Assembly: GCA_965153455.1 (NCBI GenBank)
Contig: OZ234500.1
Coordinates: 5,642,001-5,706,000 of the forward strand
Length of the DNA stretch: 64,000 nt
Origin: Sphagnum compactum
Taxonomy: Eukaryota > Bryophyta > Sphagnopsida > Sphagnales
Direction of reading: 5' to 3'
The notes beneath the pieces are model-generated. The model saw nothing but the letters and a program-made list of their open reading frames with translations, was not told where the DNA came from and searched no databases. A program made the translations under genes and the position numbers. Shown in pieces: positions 10,098-22,399 of the stretch. How positions within the stretch are numbered: position 1 is the stretch's first letter; every line of letters starts with the position of its first letter.

Positions 10098-12797
10098 GAA
10101 TGGAAACTGAATTCACCTTTTGCCAGTAGCTGACCCATGAATGAGTATATTGTTGTGAAGAGATTTGCCCAGAGTTTAGTTGGGAAATGCTTTTGAGTTG
10201 TTTGCTGAGTAGTCTAGTCACAATTGAACTGTCAGTTTTTCTTGGTCGGTATGGAATGTGGATTCTGATTCTCTCTTAAATGAGTTATGAAAATTTTGGT
10301 ATAAATAAACATTACTGCCCTAATGCATCAATGGCATCCTTGGCTATGAAATAGTTTGACGCATCCATGAGCCTTTTGAACAGAAAGTATTCTTAATATC
10401 TCTGAATTGCTGATAATGCAAATCAAGCTAAATGCAGATGTGTATGGCACAACATTTCATATTTGTGAAAATGAATGATAAATGCCTATCTGTTTCAGAG
10501 GTATATTGAATTGTTCCATGCATGACCAGAAGGCATGAACATTAGTTCTCATTGTACATCACCACAATATGATATGGTTAACATACATTGACACATACAA
10601 TTGCATACTTGTAACATATGTTGTTTATTAGCTTTATGATTGTGAGATTTTCTCAATAGTGGCAATATACACAAGGAAATGTTTGACAACTAAACAGTTA
10701 TGCATTGGGTGTCCATTTGATATTGATTTCAATAAGGTGAAGAATAGATGAAGATGAGTACACATGCATATTCTTTCCTATACCTAACATGTAGTGCTCT
10801 TATGATTTGTTTTGCTTTGCACAATCTGTTCTTGAGATCCAAGGTTGGTCAACTAATCATGATATTGTATCCATGTTTTGTGATCATGTTTAGAGTATGA
10901 ACCACCTTTGTTCCTTTGTATCACAATCATGCTTGTTAGATCTACTATAGATGGCTTAAAAGACAAAGTATGATTAAAAATGGATGTCTTTGGCAACATC
11001 TCCTTTCATTTCGTGTGTTTTGGAGGTTTTCTTTTATATTATCAAAATCTAATTTCTAGATGTATGGTTTGGCCAATGTAGCTCTTTGATGTCGTGCATA
11101 TTATCTTATAGACATATGTTTCTTGTCATGGAACTTGTATTGATAACAGGCCCAAACTAAAATGTGAATCCAAAACTTATTAGGAAATTTGATAAGGTAG
11201 TAAAGCAACATACTTTCATGCTGTGCAACAATGATGGTTTGTTTCCAACCCTCACTTTAGTTCTAGTGTATAACTGATTAAAAATCTCATCAATGTGTAG
11301 GTTGACACATTATCTTTGTTGAAAGTAAAATGCAACTTATGTGTGTACAAACTACATGTGTTATAAGTTATCATCCTGAAAGCAATCAAAGTACATGATT
11401 TCTTTATTATGAACTCAATGGCACATGTTACACTTATTACAATAATGCAATACAATATCTCAAAAAGGTGCATCTACTTAGTTTGATGGGCATAAACGTA
11501 AGATATAATTGCAACCTAGCTAGTAAAAGTAATTGTACAAGGACTCTCTTCTTTGGAGAATTTCCAACCTAATTTTTTTTCACTAACCTTGGGTTGGGCT
11601 AAGAACATGCATTTGATGTTTCTCGACTTTGAAATGATACAAATCTAGTGGTGTTTTTGGTCTAGGTTGATCTAGTTGTGAACTTTGATATGCTAACGGA
11701 CGGATTGAATCGGAACAACTTTAGTATAGTACAAGAATATATTTCAGAAGTTGAAAAAGAAATATGACTTTGTTGGAGCACCTACCTTTAAAATGAAGAA
11801 ATGTTATCCTTCAAAAAAATTAGGAAAGTCTCTAGATTTAAGAGGTTACAAAGATTTCTCATCTCCACCACCATTCCCTACTTCAATTGAGGCAAATAAG
11901 TCTATTGATGACTAGGTGAAATGGAAAAAAAATTTACAATTCATGGAGGTGATTCCTTCCATGGGAATTGAAAAGTCATCTTTGAAAAACTTGTTATTGA
12001 ATATTTGGAAAGAGATGATCTCCTAACACAACAAGATGCATGGGCTCTTTTGAGGAAGTGGATACTTGGATCCCTAAACAAATCCTAATGCTATTAGTTT
12101 ATTATTCTTTTTGGAAAGCTTTGGAACCACTTACTTTATGAGCAAGGTCAAACTTTGACATTAGAAATACAAGAAGCATCAACATCAAATCAACAGCAAA
12201 AGAACACACCATCCCAAAATTGATTCCAAATGTTGATAAAAATGCATGATTAGTCAAAAATGATATTGCAAATCATGCAAGCTCTTGGAAGAAATCCCTT
12301 CATAATTGAGATTGTAGCCCATTAATTAAATGTACGTAGTATGAAGTTGAATTTTGTAATCAATAGTGAAAGAAATTAGAAATTGTATAATGTCACATAC
12401 ACTATTTTTTATATTTTAAAAAGGATTATATATTATGTTTATCCACTTGGACAATGCTAATAAATGTAGATAATACTAATATGATATTTAACAATCCTCC
12501 CACTACAATACAACTTGCCTAAGTATCATGGGTGATACTAATGAACTTCACACCAATATTGTGACTCAAATTGGAACTTTGACCACAATATTAATATAAA
12601 TATTTCAATTCATTAAGAGTGAAAGACCTTTGTGGCGTTTATTTCACATGTATTTATACAACATAAACAATGATCATAACTTTCTTCCCCCTTGAGAAGT
12701 ATTCACATTTCTCGCGCCCCACAACACTTATCAATTGCAACTAAAATCAAAAGTTTCTCTTTTGAATTGGCATTGAAGTTGGTTTTCTCCTTAAGTT
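10098..12797. other. Gene-free AT-rich intergenic DNA
   Basis: No supportable gene. Around 11740-12310 one frame looks faintly coding between stops and may be a much-decayed retroelement fragment, but no domain can be named. Confidence 0.5.
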
Positions 12798-12801
12798 CTT
12801 G

Positions 12802-13330
12802 TTAAGGGGTAGAATTTCCTAGGCTAGATAGTGCCATAGGCCTCCTAGTAACTAACTAGTTATTAGTGGTGTAATTATTGTCCTTTACCCAAGGGGTGAA
12901 GCTTGTGGGATCAAGTAATTCATATTAGTGAATGATTGGGTGTAATCTACCCAATCACCTCAGAGATATTTAAGAAGAGATTAGGATAAGAACCTATTTT
13001 TATGGGTTCAATGTGGGCCTTATGTGGTGGAGTGAAGTAAAAATATTAGAGGAAGATTTGGGGGAGATTGGGGGACATTCTGTGTGTGAATAGGAGAGAG
13101 CTTTCTTTTAAAAGAAGTGTGTGGAATAGTATTAAAAGAAGGAAAGAATAGTGAAAGATGGGTTGTACTTGTATTTTGATTTAATGGAAGAAAAAGGTTG
13201 AAGTATTTTGAAGTATTTGGTGTGAGTAGTAGATTAGGATATGGGCAAAGGTAACATCTTACAAACTTGCCTATGGTGTTGTGGTATTGAGTTTATAGTA
13301 GCTCTGAATTTAGCTATTAATAGTGTTAAA
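12802..13330 (+). mobile_element. LTR-like sequence (candidate)
   Basis: It begins TGTTAAGGGGTAGAATTTCC, resembling the start of the candidate LTR at 52941 (TGTTAAGGGGGTAGGATG). It contains a TATA-like stretch (ATATTTAAGAAGAGA, near 12965) followed by purine-rich leader-like sequence. No partner LTR, primer site or target duplication was identified, and the right boundary is a guess. Confidence 0.3.
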
Positions 13331-13449
13331 CATGTGTGTTTGGAATTGGTCTTTAGAATAGGAAGGCATTAATTGCCACAAGGAGGTAATGTGACAAATG
13401 CAAACATTAAACACCATCTTCCACTATATGGAATTCATGCAAAATGTTC

Positions 13450-13720
13450 ATCCATAACTCCTAGCTAAATTTTAGTTAATCAATTAAGTCCCAACTAACT
13501 CTCAATTAAATCCCAGTTAACTCTTAGTTAACTCCGAGTTAACTCTAAGTTAATTTTTAGTTAACTCATAATTAAGTCCCAGTTAAATCCTAATTAAGTC
13601 ATAGTTAAGTCTTGATTAACTTTTGGGTAGGTCCTAATTAGGTTTAATTAATTCTTAGGTGGCTTCTAGTTAAGTCCAAGGTAACTTTCAGTTAACTCAT
13701 AGTCAATTCCCAATTATGAA
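13450..13720 (+). repeat. Degenerate minisatellite, first array
   Basis: Variants of an approximately 11-15 bp unit around TTAGTTAACTC or CAGTTAAATCC are repeated with many substitutions. The array is AT-rich and non-coding. Units vary too much, and spacers are absent, so this is not a CRISPR-like array. Confidence 0.8.
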
Positions 13721-14429
13721 AGTTCCCAAGACGTTTCATTACTTGATGCACACATAAAAGCCTCCTTGGAAGCTTCCTTGAGCTAGGTCACCAAAAAGGT
13801 ATAAATAAAAATAGGACCCCTCATTTCCTTTAGTGTGTTCAACACTAATTTTAGGCACAATCTTACATCATAGCCTTGTCATGGTCTTTTCATGTTCATG
13901 TTTGATATGTTAGCATAATAAAGATTCGTTTTCATGTTTATTTTGCACATCTCATGTTCTTGTTCTTAGTTTTTGTGTTCTTGTTTTTAATCACATAATT
14001 TTATCTTGTTCCTTGTTTGGAAATTAGATTTAAACCTTTCCTTTAGCCTTTGTTCTCGTGACTTTTCATGTCCTTGACAAATAGTCATTAGTATATGGTA
14101 GTAAGGGTGGAAAATAACCCAAAAAAAAGGGTATAATGCATGTGGGACAACTGCAAGAGGTAAGGAATAACCCCCAAGGATGGTATAGTTTCTACAGAGA
14201 ATACGCAATGTTGGTGTGGCATTCTAGGAAACTATAAATGGTGGGCAGTGTTCTTAAACGATTTGCAGGCATTATAATGTGGTGACCGTAACCTTGAAAG
14301 GCTTGTAGACTCGTTAAGTGCCATCCTGAGGTATGGGAAGTGCAATAAATATTTGGATGGTAATGTCACAGATGTTAATGCCATGGAGTTCATTCATTTG
14401 AATGTTCATCCATGACTTATAATGAATTT

Positions 14430-14893
14430 ATACTTAACTGTTAATTTAGTTTCAATTCATTTTTTGTTAACTTTTAATTAAGTTTAAGTTCACTTTTAGT
14501 TAACTTTTAATTCATTTTAATTAAATCCTAGTTCACTTTTAATTAACTCGTAGTTCACTTTTATTTCATTTTTAATTAACCCTTGGTTCACTTTTAGTTC
14601 ACTTCTAGTTAACTTGTAGTTCATTTTTATTTCATTTTTAATTAACCCTCAGTTCATTTTTAGTTCACTTATAGTTAACTCGTATTTCACTTTTATTTCA
14701 TTTTTAATTAAACCTTAATTCACTTTCAGTTCACTTCTAATTCACTTTTAATTCACTTTTAGTTCACTCTAAGTTAATTTTTAGTTAATTCATTTTTAGT
14801 TCATTTCTAATTATCCCTTAGTTCACTTTTAATTCATTCTAAGTTCATTCTTAGTTCATTTTTAACTAACTCATAATTCATTTTCAATTCACG
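14430..14893 (+). repeat. Degenerate minisatellite, second array (left part)
   Basis: Irregular repeats of TTAGTTCACTTTTAATTAACTC-like words in units of about 11 and 22 bp. The array is continuous with the one at 15756-16140 apart from the solo LTR between them. The related first array uses TTAACTC where this one mostly uses TTCACTT. Confidence 0.8.
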
Positions 14894-15755
14894 TGACACG
14901 CCCCCAAACTCTTTAAGGGACCCAAAGGTGGGTCCTAAAGCGAAACAACGGAACAAAAAAAAATTGGGGCACGCTCCCTAACTCGTAACATTTCGGGGGT
15001 AGGAAGGTGTGCTAGAGTTTCGAGATGGGATTAGGACAAACTCACAAGTGAGAGTTCAAAATGATATCAACCTACACAACTATGAAAAGAGGGCAGTTAG
15101 TGCAAATCGAATGGAAATGGTGCCACAAACTTAGCAAGGACAACTTCAAACACAAGCTTCACACAGCCCGCAACCTTTGGGAAAAGCCACCACTCCCCTA
15201 CCTATAGTATACTATGTGCCTCTCTATATCTAAGTGTCATTTTTTCTTTGGAGTCCCAAAACTGGGACTTTTGTTTTCCCAAAACTTTGGACGTTCATAT
15301 GTTTCTCAAATCAAATATATTTCAAGAATTCAAGGGCGCCCTTAAAAATATCTTTCCAACAACGTATATCACGCTCTAATCGGACCTCATTTGACCCCTT
15401 CTTTCAAAGGATTTATAGTCGGGAGTCAAAAAATTTGACTCCCGCTCTTTCTTTTGATCATAACTCATGCAAATCAAGTTTAAATGAACAACACAAGGGC
15501 ACTTGAAGCATTTACACTTTAAGACCTTTCTAATGGTATCCCAAGGGCCCAATTTGGTGCTTGTTTGCATTTCTAGCCAAGGCTCTGAACATTCGCAACT
15601 CCCGCACGAATGCAACTCCCAAAGTGGGAGTGCACCTAGGAATTGTTGGGTTTCATCCCTTCTGTGAGAGTGTGTTTCACACTTAAACACATTATCGACC
15701 TCATGGGCCCTTGCACTTCACATTTTGTCACGAACCCAATGTTAAGGTTGCGACA
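14894..15755 (+). mobile_element. Solo LTR, family S, copy 1 (862 bp)
   Basis: The element starts TGACACG and ends GGTTGCGACA, with TG...CA ends. It interrupts the minisatellite, flanked by TCACG on the left and TCACT on the right, a 4-of-5 match for a target-site duplication. The same sequence family recurs at 32335-33222 (plus) and 44909-45822 (minus). It is rich in GGGAGTC / GACTCCC words. There is no internal coding region, so this is best read as a solo LTR left by recombination. Confidence 0.75.
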
Positions 15756-16140
15756 TCACTTGCAATTAACCCTTAGTTTACTCTCAGTTCACTTTTAATT
15801 AATTTTTAGTTCACTTTTAATTAACCCTTAGTTCACTTTTAGTTCATTTTAAGTTCACTTTTAGTTAACTCATAGTTCATTTTCAATTCACTTCTAATTA
15901 ACCCTTAGTTCATTTTCAATTCACTTTTATTTAACTCGTAGTTCACTTTTATTTAACTTTTAGTTCATTTTTAATTAACTTGTAGTTCATTTTCAATTCA
16001 CTTCTAATTAATCCTTAATTCACTTTCAATTCATTTCCAATCAACTTTTAATTCATTTTAAGTTTACTCTTAGTTCATTTTTAATTAAGTCTAAGTTCAC
16101 TTTTAATTAAGTTTTAATTGAGTTTTAGTTCATTCATAGT
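15756..16140 (+). repeat. Degenerate minisatellite, second array (right part)
   Basis: Continuation of the TTAGTTCACTTTTAATTAACYC array after the solo LTR. It ends near TTCATTCATAGTTCAG, followed by the TATAAATAAAAATA segment. Confidence 0.8.
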
Positions 16141-16329
16141 TCAGACATGAATGCACATGAAGCACATGGATGAACATGGGCCACATGTAAATTAGAATTT
16201 TTTTGAAAAACTTCTAAAGAAACTTCTTTAAATTAAATGCTCAAGGAATATAAATAAAAATAAAATTCCCCATTATTGGATAATAATGACCTTCATGCTC
16301 AACACTATGTCACAAAAAAAATTCTCCTA

Positions 16330-17660
16330 TCATTAGCATAGGCCAAAAATGGTGACGAACATTTTTGGGAAGAGAAATTGCAACTGTGGTTTTGACCTTA
16401 GGTTCCTTTATTTGGGAGCACCCCAACCTTTGGGCTATAAGGTTTTTTGATCAAAGGTGGAGCAGGAAATGTCATAGTTACTTAAGCTTTAGTCGATGGG
16501 TGTTGATTGATGGGTAATTAGGTGGAGTCGTTAGTTAGTCAACCAAAGCTCAATAGGCAATCATAACTTTTCTGACCAAAACGAAAAGCAAACAAGAAGT
16601 GTGACAATCAACACTGTGTGCAGAGCTGAGTTGTTGGCCATTGACAATTTTGGGTGGATGCGGTTTTTGGGTAGTTTTCTGTTGAAGAAAATGATTGTAG
16701 ACTAGACTATGTCCCGCGCATTGTCATTAAAATTCTGCTCTTACCATCAGCCTATAAGCCATAAATGGTAACCAACAATTTCGGGAAGGGAAATTGCATG
16801 CAGCTAGTGGGAAGCTTTGCATGTGCTCAAGGTGCCATGAATTCTTATTGCCCCAAGCATGCATATTTAGATTTTGGGTGCACCCATCCAATTGATGGGT
16901 TGTTTTGAAGTGTACCCATCTACTTGTTGGCTTTCTTCTCAAATTATGAATGTTGGGTAATTGATTTAATCATGCCACTATATCAAAAAAAATTTGGGGT
17001 TGTCACTTGCCTTTTTGTATCATGACGTTTCATATCATTATGAAAAATTTAAAAACAATTCATATGATTAATTTTTTTTTGATAACATACGAATAATTAA
17101 CTTCAATTCTTTTAAATCTTATTAAAATGAGATTCTTAAAAAATTGCTTTGAAAGATCATGCAAGAATTGATTAAAATGAAAAACATCAATTTTAAAATA
17201 AATTAGAATTTTAATTTTAAATTATTTTTTCATATATAAATGTTTTCAATTAATTTAATGCTATTTTAAAAACTTCAATAAGGCTTTGATGAAGATTTAA
17301 TAAAAAAAAATCATAATGAAATTAATTTTTAATTGATTAATTTGTTTGTATTGTTGTCACCTTTTATGTTATAAAAATTTATTATTGACCTAAGATAGTA
17401 GACATGCACATATGATTTTAGCTTTACCAAGCATGTATAAGGGCAAACACAACTAGTTTCCTTTTGGGTTGGGCTTGGGGGGAGGTTTCTTTTCATTTTC
17501 CCTTGTTCCCAATAAGTTCTCATCAGGTTTCAAATGAGTTCACATGACAATCTCAATTTGTTCCCTATGTTCTTGCTATGTTCCCAACACATTCCCAATA
17601 ACACCTTTTCTTTTTATCCCATATGCTTTGGCAACCCATCACTCAACACCCAACAAATGA
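16330..17660 (-). repeat. Repeat family R, inverted copy
   Basis: CATTAGCATAGGCCAAAAATGGTGAC (16337 on) matches, in reverse, the GTCACCATTTTTGGCTTAGGCTAATG segment near 28570. The TTCCCAATAAGTTCTCATC-rich stretch at 17507-17600 matches, in reverse, the GGGAAC-rich stretches of the three plus-strand copies between 26.9 and 29.8 kb. Extents are approximate. No coding capacity is visible. Confidence 0.45.
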
Positions 17661-17775
17661 AGCTTAATTAAGTGTGACAATTACTGCTAACCTTTGATTA
17701 ACAAACCCTACAGCCCAAGGGTTGGGGTGCTCCAAAATAATGGGACCTAGGGCAAAACCATAGCTGAGTATTGTG
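16383..17775. repeat. Inverted arms containing CACCCCAACCTTTGGGCT
   Basis: Sequence at about 16388-16470 (TGGTTTTGACCTTAGGTTCC ... GGGAGCACCCCAACC) recurs in inverted orientation at about 17695-17765. Both arms lie at the edges of the inverted repeat-R copy. They could be termini of a composite or older DNA element. No target duplication was found. Confidence 0.4.
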
Positions 17776-18353
17776 AGAATGTCCCTCACTGTAGGCTTTG
17801 GCCAGAGTGAACCAGCACCCACTAGTGCACCATAAAGGACGGATGGTAAGTTGACAGTAAACAGTTTTCTGCTAACTATGGTGGTTAGGTCACTTGCATG
17901 TTGTTAATAAGTAGGCAGTAAAAACAAGCCTTTCCTTTGTAAAAACCACCACTTCACCTCATTGTCACCCATTTTCCTATTATCTACCTATATGGAGTAC
18001 TTACTTCTTTACAGAATGAGCTACCAAGGTGAAACCAGCTATTCACTCAGTTGAGGTTCATCCATAACTGAGTCAACACAGGCATCCAATGGATGGTGCA
18101 CTGGTGAGTGGTTGTTCACTCTGGCTGTGGTATTTACCCAGTGTAAAGTACAAGATGAACATTATAATCAACATAAGAAGACCATGAGGTGGGGGGGGGA
18201 GTGAATAAAAGTAACACACGAAGCCACATAAAGGAAATTCTCTAACATTCACTTGACAGTTTCATGGCCCTCAAAACCTTAGTTGGCTAACTGGTTATTG
18301 GTCTTTGACAAACCTGGTTTCAAAAGGTGAAGATTGTTTTCAAAAAGTTCAAA
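17776..18353. other. Gene-free intergenic DNA
   Basis: No feature recognised. A short G-run (GGTGGGGGGGGGA) lies near 18187. Confidence 0.5.
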
Positions 18354-21300
18354 ACTATTTGGCCAACCCATGCAAAAGTTTGGAATGAAGACTGGTTTTT
18401 ACTGACTCTGTGAAAGGGGTTATTTCCTTTTCTATTTTGTAATGCATCCACACTGGTGACCATCCACAAGAGGAATTAGCCAATTTGGCTATAGGTCAGA
18501 GAGGAAAGTAGAAACGTTTTCAGAATCCTACAATATTTTGGAAACCTCCTGTAGCCTGGAAGAATATTTTCTAAATAAATACATCTATTTCAGAATTTTT
18601 TTCTCATGCATTTCTTTTCTTTTCACGAAAATCCTTGGCATGAGTTGCACTGGCTTTTTTCTTGTTGCCAACTGGTGAAATCTTGCACAAAACAAAAACA
18701 ATGTTCCAACTCTCTTTTGAACCTTTGTTTATTTAGTTACATTTTTTTGAACCCATTGGAAAGCTCACATAACTTGTGACCTCTCCATGTCCAAATTGAA
18801 TGCATTATGTTGTCACACCACAAGATTTGGATGTCATGCGAACTTGCACAATGCAAGGGAATCAAGCCAATTTATCAAGACTTCAGACATGTCAATGACA
18901 TCTGATTATTGTATGATCTGATGCTGAGATCTCTGCCTAAAGGCTATTATGTTAGGGTAAGCCCAAGGCTGAGGCCATTACTCAAATAAGCCAACTGCAA
19001 AAGCCCAATTGTAGTCATGCTCTCCCCAGAGCGCACTGGCGTTCTGTACTTCACAAACCCTGTGCTGAAAACAGAATGCCTCACACAGGGCAGAGGTATA
19101 ATTGCACACTATAACATCCCTCCAGATACAAGTTACAAAAATTCTTTTGGAAAAAAAGGAGTTTCCAATGCCAGATTGGATGTGAAATAGTTCATTCCAC
19201 TTTCAGGATTATACAATCACAGACATTCGCTTCATGTGACAAATGGCTCATCCTGTAATGGCTCTGGCCTTTATAGCAAGTTCAAACCAGCAACAGCTAG
19301 AATAATAAGCAATGTTCAATGCAGTTCCCAAAGAATGAACTCACACTTCAGTAACACCTGCTGAACATTCCTCAAAATGTGGCACCAATTGAACTCTGCA
19401 TCATTCCATAGAGTCTCCCAGACAGGCAGAGCCAACAAAGCTATGAGCTTCACTGTGAAGATTCGGACTTTGCTTTCAGTCCACATTCTTGTGAACCCTT
19501 TCTGGCATCTGAGAGAACAGGGGGAAAAAAAACTCAGAGAAATCACATCTGGTTCACAGGGCAATGAAGTATATTCATAGAATCAGAGAAACGGGCACAT
19601 CTGGCATTTCTAACAAGTGATTTCCAGAACATGTAATCCCCTGACCTGCTGGATCACCAGGAAACTGACCCAAGAATGTAGTAGGTAGCCCTACAACTCA
19701 GGAAGTTGTGCTCAAGCCAAAGAGAAGAAACAAGTATCTGAAGAGAATGAAGAAAAAAGTGTCTCAAGAAGCCCAACACCCCTGTAAGTTTCTGTCAAAC
19801 CAAGAAACCTCATTTGAAAATCAGCACATATCCAACACTATTAATTTGCCTGGTTCTCACAATGCACATGCTTCCCTTTCCAAGAGCTGAGAATAGCATT
19901 GTACATTGTTCTGAGTTTGGCATGTCATTTACAAACATGTAACACAAAGTACTCATGTTACTGATAGTGATAATGTTGCCAAGTGTGAAATTCAATAGCT
20001 CTTCAGGATACATAATATGTAGATTGGAGCCTGAACACCCACAATCTCTGAGTCGTAGCCATGAGCTCCATTCTCTAGCTAATGAGCAAATACAGTGTCG
20101 TTTCTTCTAGGAGGGCGATCCGGGATTGTGCCTGCCAGATGTCAACAGAAATATAAGTACTCTTCATTTCCTGAAAACCAACCAGTGGAAACATTTTTGG
20201 CAACAGAGTTCCATTATGAAGTCATCTCAGTATATATGAACAAACAAACCTGGCTTGAACTAGGATGCCTCATGTCTTGCCAACTCTGGTGGCACTCAAC
20301 TGTCGCTTTGAACCAACATCTGTACAATGACATGCAGACAGTTACAAACCAGCATGCTAACAAATTTGTTGGCATAGCTGCCCATAGACTCAACACTGCA
20401 AAACACGCAGTCTCTGCCCAGCTCATTCGAACACTGTCACCTCATTGACGTAATTCCCTTACCATGGAGTTAACAATTTGTATGTACAGTAAATGTCTGA
20501 TATATGACTGGTGTAAAAAAAATCATATCAACTGCCCAGAACCTTCCAGCACCTTCCAAACCTGAACTCAAGAAAGAGGTGACAAGATGTAAGCGAGTGG
20601 ATTCCACCTAGCATGGCAAATTGTGGACATCTATATTATAGCAGTTCCACTGAAGAAAATTCACAACACAAATTACCTGTTTCAGATCATAGAACACATC
20701 TCAATCAAAGAGGGTGAAAAAGGTTGTGGCAACCCCAGTCTTCCCAGCATGACCAGTACGCCCTACCACCCAACAGAAAACAACCATTTTAGTCCAGCAT
20801 CAATGGACTCAACCACTTAGCTCCAATGAATTTCTTGCCTCCTTCACATCACACTCCAGAACATCCTTTCACCCAGGCTCCATGTGCTCCTCAGATGCCA
20901 ATAGTGAAAACATTACAACACTTCCTCCCCATATGTTGTGATGACATCTAGTTCCATGAAAATGGAAGATACATACCAATACGATGTGTGTACATCTCAA
21001 TATTGCCAGGCATGTCATAGTTTATCACATGTGCTACATCCTGTACCAATTCCACACAAAATTGTCAGCCCCAGACTGCTTCATATCTATATAAAACCAA
21101 AACTGGACAATGTCTAATGTCCAACAGGCCTCCTAAAACTCATGATAGTCCATTCCCAGAGAAAAGATAAACCATCATGAACAAAAATACATGGCAAACC
21201 ACCCTCTATGTGGATGCTAAAGAGGCACACAATTACTTCCAAGCTTTACCAACTTACAGGAATATCAATACCACAACCCGCAAAATCAGTCGCAACAAGG

Positions 21301-22399
21301 CAGTTGAATCGTTTATTCCGAAAGCCCTCCAAGCTTATCTGAAACCAAAACACCAAAGATATGTTAACAATGTTTATCTTCATTAGTACATCCATCAGCC
21401 TATGAAGGAACACAGTGATTCCTGACAAAACTTTAACAAGCTCCACATATCACGGCTCCAATGAACACATATTTGCTGTTGTGAGTCCAAATGTGCTCTC
21501 ATTAGCAATTCAACGTCTCAAATATCTCTGTTATCAACTGCTGCAAGAAACACCCACACTTCACTGGAAAAGACTTGTATGCACCTCACGTTGCTCCTGA
21601 GTTTTGCCACCATGCAGAGTAGTCACACGGTAACCAGCCTTGTCAAGCTGCCTTGACAGGGAATCCGCATTCTTTTTCGTATTCACAAATATGATTGCTG
21701 TCTTGTCTCCCATCTCATTCAATACTCTACACAATCTGCATGCCATGCCATCAAAAACTACTTTAGAACAGACCACATTTCCACACCTTTACTCCTGGGA
21801 AGTAGTTTCAGCATCCAATACAGCAAAGGATGGCAGTACGTGAATGGTTCTTAACAGAACACAAGACATAAAAAGTCAACCCACCATACACTAGGAATGC
21901 ACATGTTTTCCTACTCCCATCTCGAATTCCTCACAACTCCACAAAAACACTACCTACTCAAGCTAGTTCTATTGAAGCCCATGGAAGAATGTGAACAGTA
22001 CCATACCTATCCAACTTCTCTGTCTCCCTCACCCTGATGACATGCTGGGTGATGAGATCTGCTGCTGTCCCTGCAGTCCCTATTGTAACCTGCAAATAAT
22101 GAATCAACTTCTGACCTTAAAATACCTCTATAATCATGTCTACAACTTAACACTTGAAAACCAGATATCTCATTAATCCCCAGGGAAGTCTATTAGTATG
22201 AAAATCAATGACAAAAATAGAGCAGCAGAAGCCAGGAAGTATGTACATTCAGTGCTCTAGACATTGCAAATATCAAAAGGGCAGACATAATTTGACTGGT
22301 CCTAATCACATGAACTCACCACAACAGGATTGCGAAGGTATTTCCTGGCCAATCGCTCCACTGCTGGCGGCATTGTTGCACTGAAGATATATGTTGTCC
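18354..22399. repeat. Segmental duplication, copy A
   Basis: Begins at CTATTTGGCCAACCCATGC and is collinear with 59971-64000, in the same orientation, to the end of the window, with small indels. It contains the 3' half of the PRP28 gene, its introns and about 1.7 kb of 3' flank. Sequence left of 18354 does not match that left of 59971, which sets one breakpoint; the other lies beyond the right edge of the window in copy B. Confidence 0.9.

Larger units (their letters stand above)
13380..16320 (+). repeat. Two large direct repeats, each with an internal minisatellite
   Basis: Two units share the same order. First a lead-in (GGTAATGTGAC at 13386, GGTAATGTCAC at 14359, then ATGTTCATCCATRACT), then a minisatellite, then a TATA-like TATAAATAAAAATA (13800 and 16250), then TTCAACACTA / CTCAACACTA. 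Unit 1 is about 13380-13860 and unit 2 about 14345-16320. Between them TGTGGTGACCG (about 14279) resembles the primer-binding-type sequences at 30656 and 46446, so the units may be LTRs of a short element, the second one expanded. This interpretation is inference. Confidence 0.4.

Noticed and set aside
13450-16140. CRISPR-like array
   Set aside because: Units are variable, AT-rich and abut without unique spacers; this is a eukaryotic minisatellite.
20095-20448. 117-residue plus-strand frame, repeated at 61697-62056
   Set aside because: It is the antisense of the last two PRP28 exons and the intron between them; conservation comes from the helicase gene and the duplication.
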